NCBI GenBank assembly: GCA_950022295.1
Contig: OX465598.1
Coordinates: 113,257,001-113,321,000, forward strand
Reading direction: 5' to 3'
Source: Bromus sterilis
Lineage: Eukaryota; Streptophyta; Magnoliopsida; Poales; Poaceae
Length of the DNA: 64,000 bases
Shown: positions 21,108 to 33,000 of the stretch, piece by piece
Position numbering within the stretch: the first letter of the stretch is position 1
How the letters are laid out: each line of letters begins with the position of its first letter
Made by a program: the position numbers and the translations under genes
The notes under the pieces: model-generated
Databases searched by the model: none
What the model saw: the letters and a program-made list of their open reading frames with translations, nothing else
What the model was told of the DNA's origin: nothing

Positions 21108-24100
21108 TGTCGGGACCCGGGGTTAGCGTATGCAAGTCCCGCTACGACATAGTCATATGGAGAGCCGAGAACCGTACCCACTTGTCTAAGCAGACAAGGC
21201 CAAGCACAGAACGTTCTCGGAAAGCATCGTACGTGAGGGGCATCCCATCCAGGCCGGATGATCAACTGAGATGGGTCCTCATCGTCCGCACACAAGTCTA
21301 AATGATATGGGTGCTGAACTCCCATATTCACAGACAAGTCGCCTCAACCATACTATCGACAATCTCATAACTCTTACATAGACTTACTCCAGCTCGATCA
21401 CTTAGTCGGGTTCTGGGGCGGGCGCGATCATACATCAAAGTGTGCACGAAACGGAGTCTCGAACAATCGCATCGCGATGCCCCAAGCTGCGCACATCTAA
21501 GGGCCACTTTGTGTATAAAAGACTGCCAGCCAGATCACAACTAAGGTCTCGAAAACCCATACAAAGACATGCATGTTATAAACATACACGCAGCACACAT
21601 GCCTTGTATGAACAGCAGGTATCATTGCAATTCTCTACAAATTATACATCTTTATTGAGAACTCTTACAGAGTGCACACAGAGATCACAAGCATGTGATC
21701 CAACATTACAACAGACAAGCGGAAGAAAAGTAGGTCTGAGTACAGACAAGTTTAACAAATGGCTTAGAGAAGCCTTATCTAAAAACAAGCCCTCCATGAG
21801 GGAACCAGTCGTCTGACTGGGACTACACTATCTTGGTCTTGGTCTGAGTCTTCAATCTTTGAGCTTCGGGTAGAAGCCACCATCGGGGTCGGTGGGTTCA
21901 TCTAAAACATAGAATAAGCAAACGTGAGTAAAATTCGTACTCAGCAAGACTTACGTAGGAACTATGCTACTCATGCACATGTAACAAGGTAAAGGGAGGT
22001 GGGGTTTCACTTGCAGAAGTGCCAGCTTTGACTTGGCTAGTCCTGAACTACGAGTACCAGACTTGAGGTAAGAAGCGTACACGAGTCCACTACATCTCTT
22101 CAACCAATTACACCAATATGGTTACTTCCTCGACTTCCCCACGAGAAGCACACCATAGCAGTCACGCTTATCTTGGTGTGTTTTAGAAGTATCCAGTTCA
22201 AGTTGTCTAATAATCAAGCTAAGCTTTCCAAGCAGTCCTTAACCGCGGACGCGGCTATTCGAATAGTTTTGATAACCCTGCAGGGGTGTACCTCTACACA
22301 CACGTGTCATCAGTTACCTCCTTTTACATGTCACCGTTCAAGAGGTGACAGCGAGGATGCCACCACAACACTTCGCCCACAGCTCCGTTGTAGTCCAGAG
22401 AGTCGCCTATCTGAGGGGGATCCGTATGGAAGTCCGGCCCAGGTACCAGTACAGCCTCAAACGATGTGTGCAGGGTCCCAAGCCGGTCTTGAAAAGCCGT
22501 TCATCCACTTCGCAGACCGTGCGACAGCCCTACCAGAACTCCGAACTACTGCGACTCTAGGGGTTCGAACGGGGTGAGGTACTAGGATTAGAGGGGTCAG
22601 TGAGCCCAATGTGTGGTTGTACTCTTCTTCTTGGATCACCACACAAGAACTCGGACTTAAGGCGGTGTTCAATGAGACAACCCACTGTGTACTCCTACAC
22701 AGCCTCTCATCATTCACCTTGTATTAGGGTAGATTCACCAACACATTTCACTTTCATCAACACCATGTTTACCATCATCCCGACTCACATCAAAAGCAAC
22801 CTCATTGTACCACTAAGCATGCAATAAGCAGTAACAGTTGCAGGGGCCACATGATATCAACCAACTCCTACATCTGCTAGGATTGTGGTTTGCTTACTAC
22901 TGTGACAAGATGATAGGTAATGCAAAGGATATGGGTTCAACTATGCGGTAGAATCGATACAAGGTGATCTCCTAAACATGCATAAGCGAGACTGAGAGGG
23001 AATTGGGATTTTATAGACAGGATCAATGGGGGTTTGCTTGCCTTGCTGACGGGGTTCAGTCACGGGGTCTTCAACGAAGGGGGTGATCTCGGGTTCCGGC
23101 TCCACTTCTATCAGCAACATGACAATCATAGGATCAACATAATGTACAATGCACAATCACATGAATAAGATTGTAATGGTGATGTTCATGGTACTGATGT
23201 GTTGAGAATTTCATTCAAAAGGAGCATATTGGATTTGAATTGCAAATTCAAACTCCATTTGATTTATTGATGAATTTCAAATGCATTTGAATTCATGAAA
23301 GTTCATTTGAAAAATGTTGATCATGAAGTGATGTGGTATAGTTGAGATAGTGTTTCTGATGTGGGGGTGAAACCATTCAAATTAAGTGTGTTGCAAAGCC
23401 AATTGCAAAATCACTCCAAATTTGAATTTGAAAAGGATACATATGCATGTTTGCTACTATTCACCCATTTTAAAATAGTCAAACATAGAAAAAAGTTGCA
23501 TATTCATAATCCTTGTATTTTTCTGATCATTTTAGACATATTATTTGTCCAATTTGGAGTTAATATGAATTAGTTATTGAATTTCAAAGTTTAAAGCATT
23601 ATCTGGAATTTTCTGAATTAAATAAATTGATTTAACTGCTTTACTGCGTCAGCACTGCGCCAGCATGGCGTCAGCAGGGGGGCTGACCAGTGGGGCCGGG
23701 GTGTCAGTGGGGGGTTAAATTAACCCGGTTAGTTAAGCTAACCAGGGGGTTAGTTATTGGCCTTGGGCCCACTTGTCATAGACTCCAGGGGGGATTAGCT
23801 CATGGTTAAGGGCCCTAATGGCGCCGGCTTGACGCCGATGGCTCTGGCCACGGCGGCGCCTCGCCGGAATCGGCTACGGGCCACGGGAAGGGGGACGGAG
23901 GGCATGGGCGTGCTCCTGGAGGTCGTCCGCGTCGAGTGGTGGCATCAGGGGCTCGGGGGAGGGTCTGGGGCGACGGCGGCGATGAGCTCGGCGGCGACAG
24001 AACCACGGCGACATCGGGATCGCGCTCTGGAGCGCCGTTTTGACCGGGGCTTGGCGCGTTGGATTTCTGCGAGCACCTGGAGCGTTGTAGGCTAGAAGGA

Positions 24101-25167
24101 GGAGGCGCTGGAGCACGGGAGCGAGCTCTAGGTCATCCATGGCGGTGACCTTCTCGGCTCTCATGGTGGTCGACGGAGGGGGCCCAAATTAAACACGGGG
24201 TTTAGGGGTTTCGAAGACGGGCTCACCCCGAGGTGATTGGTAAAGATGGCGCAGCCGGAGAGGCAACAATGGCGACGAATTTGGCGGTGATCTTCTCGGC
24301 GTTCGGCGAGAACTCGAGGACGAATCCGGCGGCTCGGGGTTGAATTGCCTCGCGATCTTCCGCACGATGATGAAGACGAAGGCGGCGAGGAGGAAGGACA
24401 GCTTGGTGTGGCCTGGAGGCGACGATGGCCACGCGTTCTTCACGGCGTGGCGAAGGCGGCGCTCGGGCCGTCGTCGGGTTCGTCGCATGAGTGAGAGGGA
24501 GAGGCTCTGGAGGGGAGGAATGGAGGCGTGGCACTCGGGTGCGTCTCCAGGGGCGCGTAGAAGGGCCGGGGAGGGGCAGGTGGAGGCTGGGGAGACAACG
24601 CCGTGCCCGGCTGTCTCGGTGGCATTCCACCGAGCACCTTGGAGGCGCGGGGAGGAAGACGACAGGGGAGGGGTCCAGGTGGGCTGTACTGGGCCAGAAG
24701 AGGTGGGCCTCGCCTAGGCGCCAGGTGTTCTTTTCTTTTCTGTTTTCTTATCTGTAATATGTTGGCCATGCTAAAATAAATAGCTAGGCATTTTTTAAAA
24801 TGCTGAAACTTTTTATATGGCCTCATCTTATATTAGACTAGCCACTTATAAAGTTTGGCACTTTTTAAAATTCAAATTATTTGAACTTTAAATCAAATAG
24901 GGGTTTTTGAATTAATCCATGCTCCTGTTTGAATATTTGAAAAATCCATGAGCATGGGGTGGGTCCGACATCACTTGATATGCGATCACACTCATTTATA
25001 TGACTTTTCAAAAATGCAAAAGGAAATTTTGGAGCAACTTTTTATCTGGCCTTTTGAATTAATTCATCTGGGGGTGTTTTTCTCCCATTTTGATTTCTTT
25101 TGAAATTTTTATCATGATGCAAAGGCCTAAGCTTACCCTAGCACATACCTAACTTGGGGTTGTGACA
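21108..25167 (-). repeat. 3' LTR of element B (B1, 4.06 kb)
   Basis: TGTCGGGACCC to GGTTGTGACA on the plus strand. Sense order: U3, ATATAAAAA (24810-24818), GC-rich leader, donor GTGAGC (first intron base 24226), acceptor (21902-21903), poly(A) region, and a 230-nt terminal open frame from 21337. GC-rich ORFs within it vary in frame between copies and are not annotated as genes. Confidence 0.95.
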
Positions 25168-26842
25168 ACTCGCCCCCACTCAAAAGAATCTCGTCCCGAG
25201 ATTCAGAAGTCATCGGGAGGAAGGAGGGGTACTCGGCACTGAGACGGTCTTCTCTTTCCCACGTGGCTTCTTTCTCCGAGTGGTGTGACCACTGAACCTT
25301 CAGAAACTTGATCTTCTTTCGGCGAGTGACACGCTCTGCTGAATCAAGAATACGAACGGGGTATTCTCGATAAGAAAGGTCATCTTGGAGATCAAGCGTT
25401 TCATGGTCGACTTCACGGATGGGGTCCTTGAAGCAACGCCTGAGTTGGGACACATGGAATACATCATGTACTCGGGAAAGGTGCGAGGGTAGTTCAAGTT
25501 GGTAGGCAACTTCTCCACGTTTAGCAAGAATGTGGAAAGGTCCGATGTAATGTGGGGACAACTTGCCTTTGATACAGAATCTTTGGGTTCCCTTCAGAGG
25601 AGTAACCCGAAGGTAAGCCTTCTCATCCAGATTGTAGCGTTCTTGCCTATGATTGCGATCATAGTAGCTTTTCTGACGAGACTGGGCGGCTTTCAATTGA
25701 TCACGAACAATGTGAACTTGCTCTTTTGCTTCCTTGATCATGTCCGGTCCAAAGAATTGTCTTTCACCGGTTTCTGACCAGTTTAAAGGTGTTCGACATC
25801 GTCGTCCATAAAGGAGTTCAAAAGGAGCCATGTTCAGACTAGATTGAAAACTATTTTTATAAGAAAATTCGGCAAATGGAAAAGACTTCTCCCAATTCTT
25901 TCTGAATGAGATAACACAAGCTCTGAGCATGTCTTCCAAGATTTGATTAACCCTTTCGACTTGACCACTAGACTGAGGATGGAAAGCTGTACTAAAGGAG
26001 AGATGAGTTCCCATAGCATGTTGGAAGCTTCCCCAAAATCTAGAGGTGAAAAGTCTACCACGATCAGAATTGATTTCCAAAGGAACACCGTGAAGGGATA
26101 CAATTATAGAGACGTACAAGTCCGCTAACTGGCTAGCAGTTATAGACTCGCGAACGGGCAGGAAGTGAGAAACTTTGGAAAGCCTATCTATGACAACGAA
26201 GATGGCATCGTTTCCTTTCTGGGTTTTTGGAAAGCCGGTGATGAAGTCCATACCGACTTTGTCCCATTTCCACTCTGGAATAGGCAAAGGTTGAAGTGTA
26301 CCAGCAGGTCTTTGATGTTCTATCTTAATGCGACGACAAAAATCACATTCGGCAACAAATTGAGCAATTTCTCTCTTCATCCTAGTCCACCAAAATCTCT
26401 GGCGTAGATCTCGGTACATATTTGTGCTACCGGGATGAATTGAGAGGGGTGTGTCATGGGCTTCTTTGAGGATGAGTTTCCTTAGTTCCCTATTCTTAGG
26501 TACTATCAAACGATTTCCAAAGAATACCGTTCCTTTACTATCGGTGGAGAAACATTTAGCAACTCCGCTAGCAATGGTCTCCTTGATCCGGCGAACACCT
26601 CGTGCACGCCTTTGGGCAACTACGATTTCATCCTCAAGGGTTGGTTTCGTCACTAAGTTGAAAAGAGATCCACGAGGAACAATCTCGAGGTTGAGATTTC
26701 GAAATTCCTCATGAAGAAGTGGTTGATACTGTTGTAACATGAGGTTGTTACAATACGACTTACGACTTAGTGCATCAACCATGACATTGGCTTTGCCTTT
26801 GGTGTAAGAAATTCCTACGTCGTAATCTTTTATCAACTCAAT
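25133..26842 (-). CDS. Element B integrase with chromodomain (C-terminal part of gag-pol)
   Basis: Integrates the cDNA; in chromoviruses the chromodomain biases insertion toward chromatin marks. One frame is open for 567 codons from MIKDYDVGISYTK. It contains the H2C2 zinc region (HDTPLSIHP, CDFCRR), Asp in GMDF (about 26243-26255), Asp in NSDRG (about 26058-26070), Glu in QVERVN (about 25946-25960) and GPF in SPHYIGPFHIL. The chromodomain is REYPVRILDS to ATWEREDRLS. The frame ends 35 bases inside the 3' LTR (tail SQPQVRYVLG), so the LTR tip is coding. It is separated from RT-RNase H by TAG at 26843-26845 (W in the family). Confidence 0.93.
   Translation of the reverse strand: MELIKDYDVGISYTKGKANVMVDALSRKSYCNNLMLQQYQPLLHEEFRNLNLEIVPRGSLFNLVTKPTLEDEIVVAQRRARGVRRIKETIASGVAKCFSTDSKGTVFFGNRLIVPKNRELRKLILKEAHDTPLSIHPGSTNMYRDLRQRFWWTRMKREIAQFVAECDFCRRIKIEHQRPAGTLQPLPIPEWKWDKVGMDFITGFPKTQKGNDAIFVVIDRLSKVSHFLPVRESITASQLADLYVSIIVSLHGVPLEINSDRGRLFTSRFWGSFQHAMGTHLSFSTAFHPQSSGQVERVNQILEDMLRACVISFRKNWEKSFPFAEFSYKNSFQSSLNMAPFELLYGRRCRTPLNWSETGERQFFGPDMIKEAKEQVHIVRDQLKAAQSRQKSYYDRNHRQERYNLDEKAYLRVTPLKGTQRFCIKGKLSPHYIGPFHILAKRGEVAYQLELPSHLSRVHDVFHVSQLRRCFKDPIREVDHETLDLQDDLSYREYPVRILDSAERVTRRKKIKFLKVQWSHHSEKEATWEREDRLSAEYPSFLPMTSESRDEILLSGGELSQPQVRYVLG
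25168..25204 (-). promoter_or_regulatory. Element B polypurine tract and inverted repeat
   Basis: Sense AGTGGGGGCGAGT abuts the LTR. 25186-25204 is the perfect GAATCTCG/CGAGATTC repeat, which encodes the peptide ESRDEI in frame. Confidence 0.75.
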
Positions 26843-27872
26843 CTAGCGTCTTTGCCTGAGATTAAGATCTGGCTGGGTGAAAATGTATTTGAGGCTTTGG
26901 TGGTCGGAATAGATCTCACAACGATTACCAAGCAGGTAATGTCGCCAAGTTGTTAGGGCATGAACTACAACAGCGAGTTCAAGATCGTGGGTAGGATAGT
27001 TCTCTTCATGTGGACGCAATTGGCGTGAAGCATAAGCTACCACATGTCTATCTTGCATAAGTATGCATCCTAACCCTTGCCGTGAGGCATCACAAAAGAT
27101 CTCAAAATCCTTTTTGGTGTCTGGAGGTGCAAGTACGGGTGCAGAAGTCAATCTTCTTTTTAGCTCTTGAAAACTTTCCTCGCACTTGGGAGTCCATAGG
27201 AATTTCTTATCTTTCTTGAGGAGTTCAGTTAGAGGCTTTGCAACTTTAGAAAAGTTCTCGACGAAGCGACGACAATAGCTTTCTAAGCCAAGAAAACTCC
27301 TAACTTGCTTAACCGATTCAGGTGGAGTCCAGTCAAGGACGGCCTGAACTCTCTCGGGATTCACAGCAATGCCTTTTGCAGAAATCACGTGGCCTAAGTA
27401 GGTCACTTCTGGTAGCCAAAATTCACGCTTGGAGAATTTAGCATACAGGCGATTCTCTCTAAGTTTCATCAATACCAGCCTTATGTGTTCGGCATGTTCC
27501 TCTTCGTTCTTCGAGTAGATGAGAATGTCATCGAGATAAACCACAACAAATTTATCTAGGTACTCCATGAAGATCGAATTCATCATGCGTGAGAAAGTGG
27601 CGGGGGCATTGGTTAAACCAAATGACATGACGGTGTACTCGTAAAGACCATAACAAGTAGTGAAAGCCGTTTTTGGGATGTCCTCGTTTCGGATTTTGAT
27701 TTGATGATAACCTAATCTCAAATCTATCTTGGAGAAGACTGAGGATCCTGCAAGTTGATCATAAAGATCATCGATCCTGGGCAATGGGTACTTGTTCTTT
27801 ATCGTCGCTAAATTTAGCGGGCGATAGTCTACGCACATCCTTTCTGTTTCATCTTTCTTCGTTATGAACTGA
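26843..27872 (-). pseudogene. Element B reverse transcriptase and RNase H
   Basis: Continuation of gag-pol after a one-base deletion near 27874 (GAACTGAAGGGG, against GAACAGAACGGGG in A). RT fingers and palm carry RMCVDYRPLN, GYHQI and YLDD (about 27527-27538). RNase H has DASRQGLGCILMQ, DLELAVVVHAL and YSDHQSLKY. It ends at a TGG-to-TAG nonsense codon at 26843-26845. All catalytic motifs that I can read are present, so the damage is limited to two recent-looking single-base events. Confidence 0.9.
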
Positions 27873-29604
27873 AGGGGCAACCCCATGGCGATGAGCTAGG
27901 GCGGATGAAGCCTTTTTCGAACAAATCTTCAAGTTGGGTTTTAAGCTCAGCCAACTCACGTGGGGCCATTTTGTATGGGCGTCTGGAAATTGGTGCGGTT
28001 CCTGGGGCAAGATCGACAATGAATTCTACGCACCTGTCAGGAGGCATTCCTGGCAGCTCTTCAGGAAAGACATCCGGGAAGTCACGAACCACCGGAACAT
28101 CTTCAAGGTCGGGAAGGGGAAGCACATTCAAAGAATGCACCTCGGTTCTTGAGCTGGGTGAGGTGTAGTCAATGATCTGGCCTGAAGGATGGGTGAGTTT
28201 AACTGATTTGGCTTTACAATCAAGGAAAGCATTCTGCCTTGATAACCAATCCATTCCTAGGATGACATCAATGTCCGAAGACTTGAGGGCTATAAGAGAA
28301 GCAAGGAATACTAAACCCTCAATTGCAATTTGATTGCCATGGCTTACTCTATTAGTTTGCCATTTGGCACCAGGAGTTTGAATGATCATAGGGGTGAACA
28401 TTTCTTCAAAGGATACATCATTCCGAAGTGCATAACTTTCCGACATGAATGAGTGAGATGCTCCTGGATCGAAAAGGACAGAAGTGGGAACAAAATGGAC
28501 TGGGAGCGTACCAAGAATGACGTCAGAAGTACCATCAGCTTCCTCAGCTGAGATTTGGTTCACACGTCCAAGATTTTCTAAGGTGGATGGCTTGGCGGTG
28601 GAAACCTTCGGGGGTGGATTGGCACGAACAGTGGGGTTCCCTTTGGCATGGGGTGGAGGATTCTGACTTATGGGGCACTCACGAGAATAGTGACCAGGCT
28701 GGCCACATCTGAAACAGGCTCCAAAGATAGTGCGGGGAGCTGGGTTGTTTGGTGGACCTGGTGGACGAGGCGGCACAAGGGATGGACTCGGTGGGTTGTT
28801 TTGGTGGATCAAACTGTTAGGAATCCAGATCATGCGCTTCTGAGGGCGTGAACTGGAAGAAGGGGCAAGCTCAAGAGCATGCTCGCGAGACTTCTCAAAA
28901 ACTTCATTGCCATGCTCAGCTCTGAAGGATCTGTTGACTAAATCCTCAAAGGTGGCAAACTCAAGGAGGTTAAGATCATGACGAAGGATGGGGCTAAGTC
29001 CCTTGTGGAACCTTGCCTGCTTTCTGGCATCGGTGGTGATCTCATCTTGGGCATAACGAGCAAGACGGTTGAACTCTCTCACATACTCATGAATGGACAT
29101 CTCTCCTTGATTCAGATTGCAGAACTCTTCCTTTTTGCCCTCCATCAACTCGTCCAAAATGTGGTACCCTCGAAAGGCAACACAGAAATCCTGCCAAGTC
29201 ACTACGTGACCATCTGGCTGCATTGCAACATAGTTCTCCCACCACTGAAGAGCAGCACCTTCCAAAAAGTATACCGCGAAAATAACTTGGTCTTCGGGAG
29301 CAACATGTGCGGTGTCAAGCTTACGCTCGATGGAACGGAGCCAATCATCAGCTTCAAGGGGCTCATAAGAACATCGGAATACCGGTGGCTTGAGGAGGAT
29401 GAAGTCCTGAATGCTGACCACCACATTATGATGGTGGGCGGTATTCTGCTCGATGAGCTCCAGAAGGCGTGTTTGACCATATCTATTCCGCTCAGCTTCC
29501 ATCATGATTTCCGCCGCAGAAGGCGGTGGTGGAGGTTCATCATCATTTCGATTCCGATCACGGTCTCGATTCCGAAGAACAACACTACGGGTTCCACCTG
29601 ACAT
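27873..29604 (-). CDS. Element B gag and protease (N-terminal part of gag-pol)
   Basis: Starts at ATG 29604 (MSGGTRSVVLRNRDRDRNRN). The basic N-terminus is followed by a gag capsid region (LEADDWLRSIERKL, QWWENYV, VREFNRLARYA). The CX2CX4HX4C zinc knuckle is at about residues 297-310 (CFRCGQPGHYSREC). An aspartic protease has D379 in LFDPGASHSF and ILGMDWL. The start of RT (RPYKMAPRELAEL) precedes the frameshift. The start is supported by homology with A and by an acceptor-like CACACAG one base before the ATG. Gag packages the RNA; protease cleaves the polyprotein. Confidence 0.93.
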
Positions 29605-30087
29605 CCTGTGTGATAAAAATCAACAATTAGAACAGGTTGTACAATGGAGGAAAGGATAAAAGGATATGATTTAAGGAGGAAAAGATAATAATGCGAAGGC
29701 AATGACTCAAAGAAACATGGAACAAATCCGGCAGCATAACGGCTGTAATTGCAAGAAACAACTTTCTTTCAATGTAGATACAGCACTTACATAATACGAT
29801 GTAAGAAATCAGCATTACAACAATGCTAGGAAACCGGACACAACTTTCCTACGGCTACAAGGAAGCAAACAACGAGATGTTCTAATCAGACAGAGGTGAG
29901 CCTAGTCCTATCTTCCCGTAGAATATGATGAGGGTGACTCAGAGCTCAGAACGATGTGGGTAAGGAGAAAAAGAAGCCTTACGTTGTTCCCTTATATACC
30001 CAGAGTAACTATATAACTAAAGCAAGCTAGACTCGACTTCGGCCAAGGCTGATAATCCTACAGTCAGTCCTGCTCTGATACCAAGTC
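29605..30087 (-). promoter_or_regulatory. Element B leader, primer-binding site and gag splice-acceptor-like site
   Basis: GCTCTGATACCA at 30072-30083 is the initiator tRNA-Met primer site, four bases from the LTR. The leader is only about 0.47 kb, against 1.5 kb in A because the extra ORF module is absent. At its gag end the sense strand reads TTGATTTTTATCACACAG|GATG, with AG at 29606-29607. Confidence 0.85.
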
Positions 30088-33000
30088 TGTCGGGACCCGG
30101 GGTTAGTGTATGCAAGTCCCGCTACGACATATTCATATGGAGAGCCGAGAACCGTACCCACTTGTCTAAGCAGACAAGGCCAAGCACAGAACGTTCTCGG
30201 AAAGCATCGTACGTGAGGGGCATCCCATCCAGGCCGGATGATCAACTGAGATGGGTCCTCATCGTCCGCACACAAGTCTAAATGATATGGGTGCTGAACT
30301 CCCATATTCACAGACAAGTCGCCTCAACCATACTATCGACTATCTCATAACTCTTACATAGACTTACTCCAGCCCGATCACTTAGTCGGGGTCTGGGGCG
30401 GGCTCGATCATACATCAAAGTGTGCACGAGACGGAGTCTCGAACAATCGCATCGCGATGCCCCAAGCTGTGCACATCAAAGGGCCACTTGGTGTATAAAA
30501 AACTGCCAGCCAGATCACAACTAAGGTCTCGAAAACCCATACAAAGACATGCATGTTATAAACATACACGCAACACACATGCCTTTTATGAACAGCAGGT
30601 ATCATTGCAATTCTCTACAAAGTATACATCTTTATTGATAACTCATACAGAGTGCACACAGAGATCACAAGCATGTGATCCAACATTACAACAAACAAGC
30701 GGAAGCAAAGTAGGTCTGAGTACAAACAAGTTTAACAAATGGCTTAGAGAAGCCTTATCTAAAAACAAGCCCTCCACGAGGGAACCAGTCGTCTGACTGG
30801 GACTACACTAGCTTGGTCTTGGTCTGAGTCTTCAATCTTCGAGCTTCGGGTAGAAGCCACCATCGGGGTCGGTGGGTTCATCTAAAACATAGAATAAGAA
30901 AACGTGAGTACAAAGTCGTACTCAGCAAGACTTACGTAGCAACTATACTACTCATGCACATGTAACAAGGTAAAGGGAGGTGGGGTTTCACTTGCAGAAG
31001 TGCCAGCTTTGACTTGGCTAGTCCTGAACTACGAGTACCAGACTTGAGGTAAGAAGCGTACACGAGTCCACTACATCTCTTCAACCAATTACACCACTAT
31101 GGTTACTTCCTCAACTTCCCCACGAGAAGCACACCATAGCACTCACGTTTATCTTGGTGTGTTTTAGAAGTATCCAGTTCAAGTTGTCTAATAATCAAGC
31201 TAAGCTTTCCAAGCAGTCCTTAACCGCGGACGCGGCTATTCGAATAGTTTTGATAACCCTGCAGGCGTGTACCGATACACACACGTGTCATCAGTTACCG
31301 CCTTTTGCATGTCACCGTTCAAGAGGTGACAGCGAGGATGCCACCACAACACTTCTCCCACAGCTCCGTTCTAGTCCAGAGAGTCGCCTATCTGAGGGGG
31401 ATCCGTATGGAAGTCCGGCCGAGGTTCCAGTACAGCCTCAAACGATGTGTGCAGGGTCCCAAGCCGGTCTTGAAAAGCCGTTCATCCACTTCGCAGACCG
31501 TGCCACAGCCCTACCAGAACTCTGAGCTACTGCGACTCTTGGGGTTCGAACGGGGTGAGGTACTACGATGAGAGGGGTCAGTGAGCCCAATGTGTGGTTG
31601 TACTCGTCTTCTTGGATCACCACACAAGAACTCGGACTTAAGGCGGTGTTCAACGATACAACCCATTGTGTACTCCTACACAGCCTCTCATCATTCACCT
31701 TGTATTAGGGTAGATTCACCAACACATTTCACTTTCATCAACACCATGTTTACCATCATCCCGACTCACATCAAAAGCAACCTCATTGTACCACTAAGCA
31801 TGCAATAAGAAGTAACAGTTGCAGGGGCCACATGATATCAAGCAACTCCTACATCTGCTAGGATTGTGGTTTGCTTACTACTGTGACAAGATGATAGGTC
31901 ATGCAAAGGATATGGGTTCAACTATGCGGTAGAATCGATACAAGGTGATCTCCTAAACATGCATAAGCGAGACTGAGAGGGAATTGGGATTTTATAGACA
32001 GGATCAATGGGGGTTTGCTTGCCTTGCTGACGGGGTTCAGTCACGGGGTCTTCAACGAAGGGGGTGATCTCGGGTTCCGGCTCCACTTCTATCAGCAACA
32101 TGACAATCATAGGATCAACATAATGTACAATGCACAATCACATGAATAAGATTGTAATGGTGATGTTCATGGTACTGATGTGTTGAGCATTTCATTTAAA
32201 AGGAGCATATTGCATGTGAATTGAAATTCAAACTCCATTTAATTTATTGATGAATTTCAAATGCATTTGAATGCATGAAAGTTCATTTGAAAAATGTTGA
32301 TCATGAAGTGATGTGGTATAGTTGAGATAATGTTTCTGATGTGGGGTGAAACCATTCAAATTAAGTGTGTTGCAAAGCCAATTGCAAAATCACTCCAAAT
32401 TTGAATTTGAAAAGGATCCATATGCATGTTTGCTACTGTTCACCCATTTTAAAATGGTCAAACATAGAAACAAGTTGCATATTCATAATCCTTGTATTTT
32501 TCTGATCATTTTAGAAATATTATTTGTCCAATTTGGAGTTAATATGAATTAGTTATTGAATTTCAAAGTTTAAAGCATTTTCTGGAATTTTCTGAATTAA
32601 ATAAATTGATTTAGCTGCTTTACTGCGTCAGCACTGCGCCAGCATGGCGTCAGCAGGGGGCTGACCAGTGGGGCCCGGGTGTCACTGGGGGGTTACATTA
32701 ACCCGGTTAGTTAAGCTAACCAGGGGGTTAGTTAGTGGCCTTGGGCCCACTTGTTATACACTCCAGGGTGGATTAGCTCGTGATTAAGGGCCCTAATGGC
32801 GCCGGCTTGACGCCGGTGGCTCTGGCCACGGCGGCGCCTCGCTGGAATCGGCTACGGGCCACGGGAAGGGGGACGGAGGGCATGGGCATGCTCCTGGAGG
32901 TCGTCCGCGTCGAGTGGTGGCATCAGGGGCTCGGGGGAGGGTGTGGGGCGACGGCGGCGATGAGCTCGGCGGCGACAGAACCACAGCGACATCAGGATCG

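Noticed and set aside
23802..24717. GC-rich cluster of overlapping frames in LTR B1, resembling captured host gene exons
   Set aside because: Frames differ between B1, B2, F and G and contain inconsistent indels. I cannot identify a donor gene, so gene capture is unsupported.
28978..29601. 207-codon plus-strand open frame
   Set aside because: Antisense shadow of the B gag coding region.
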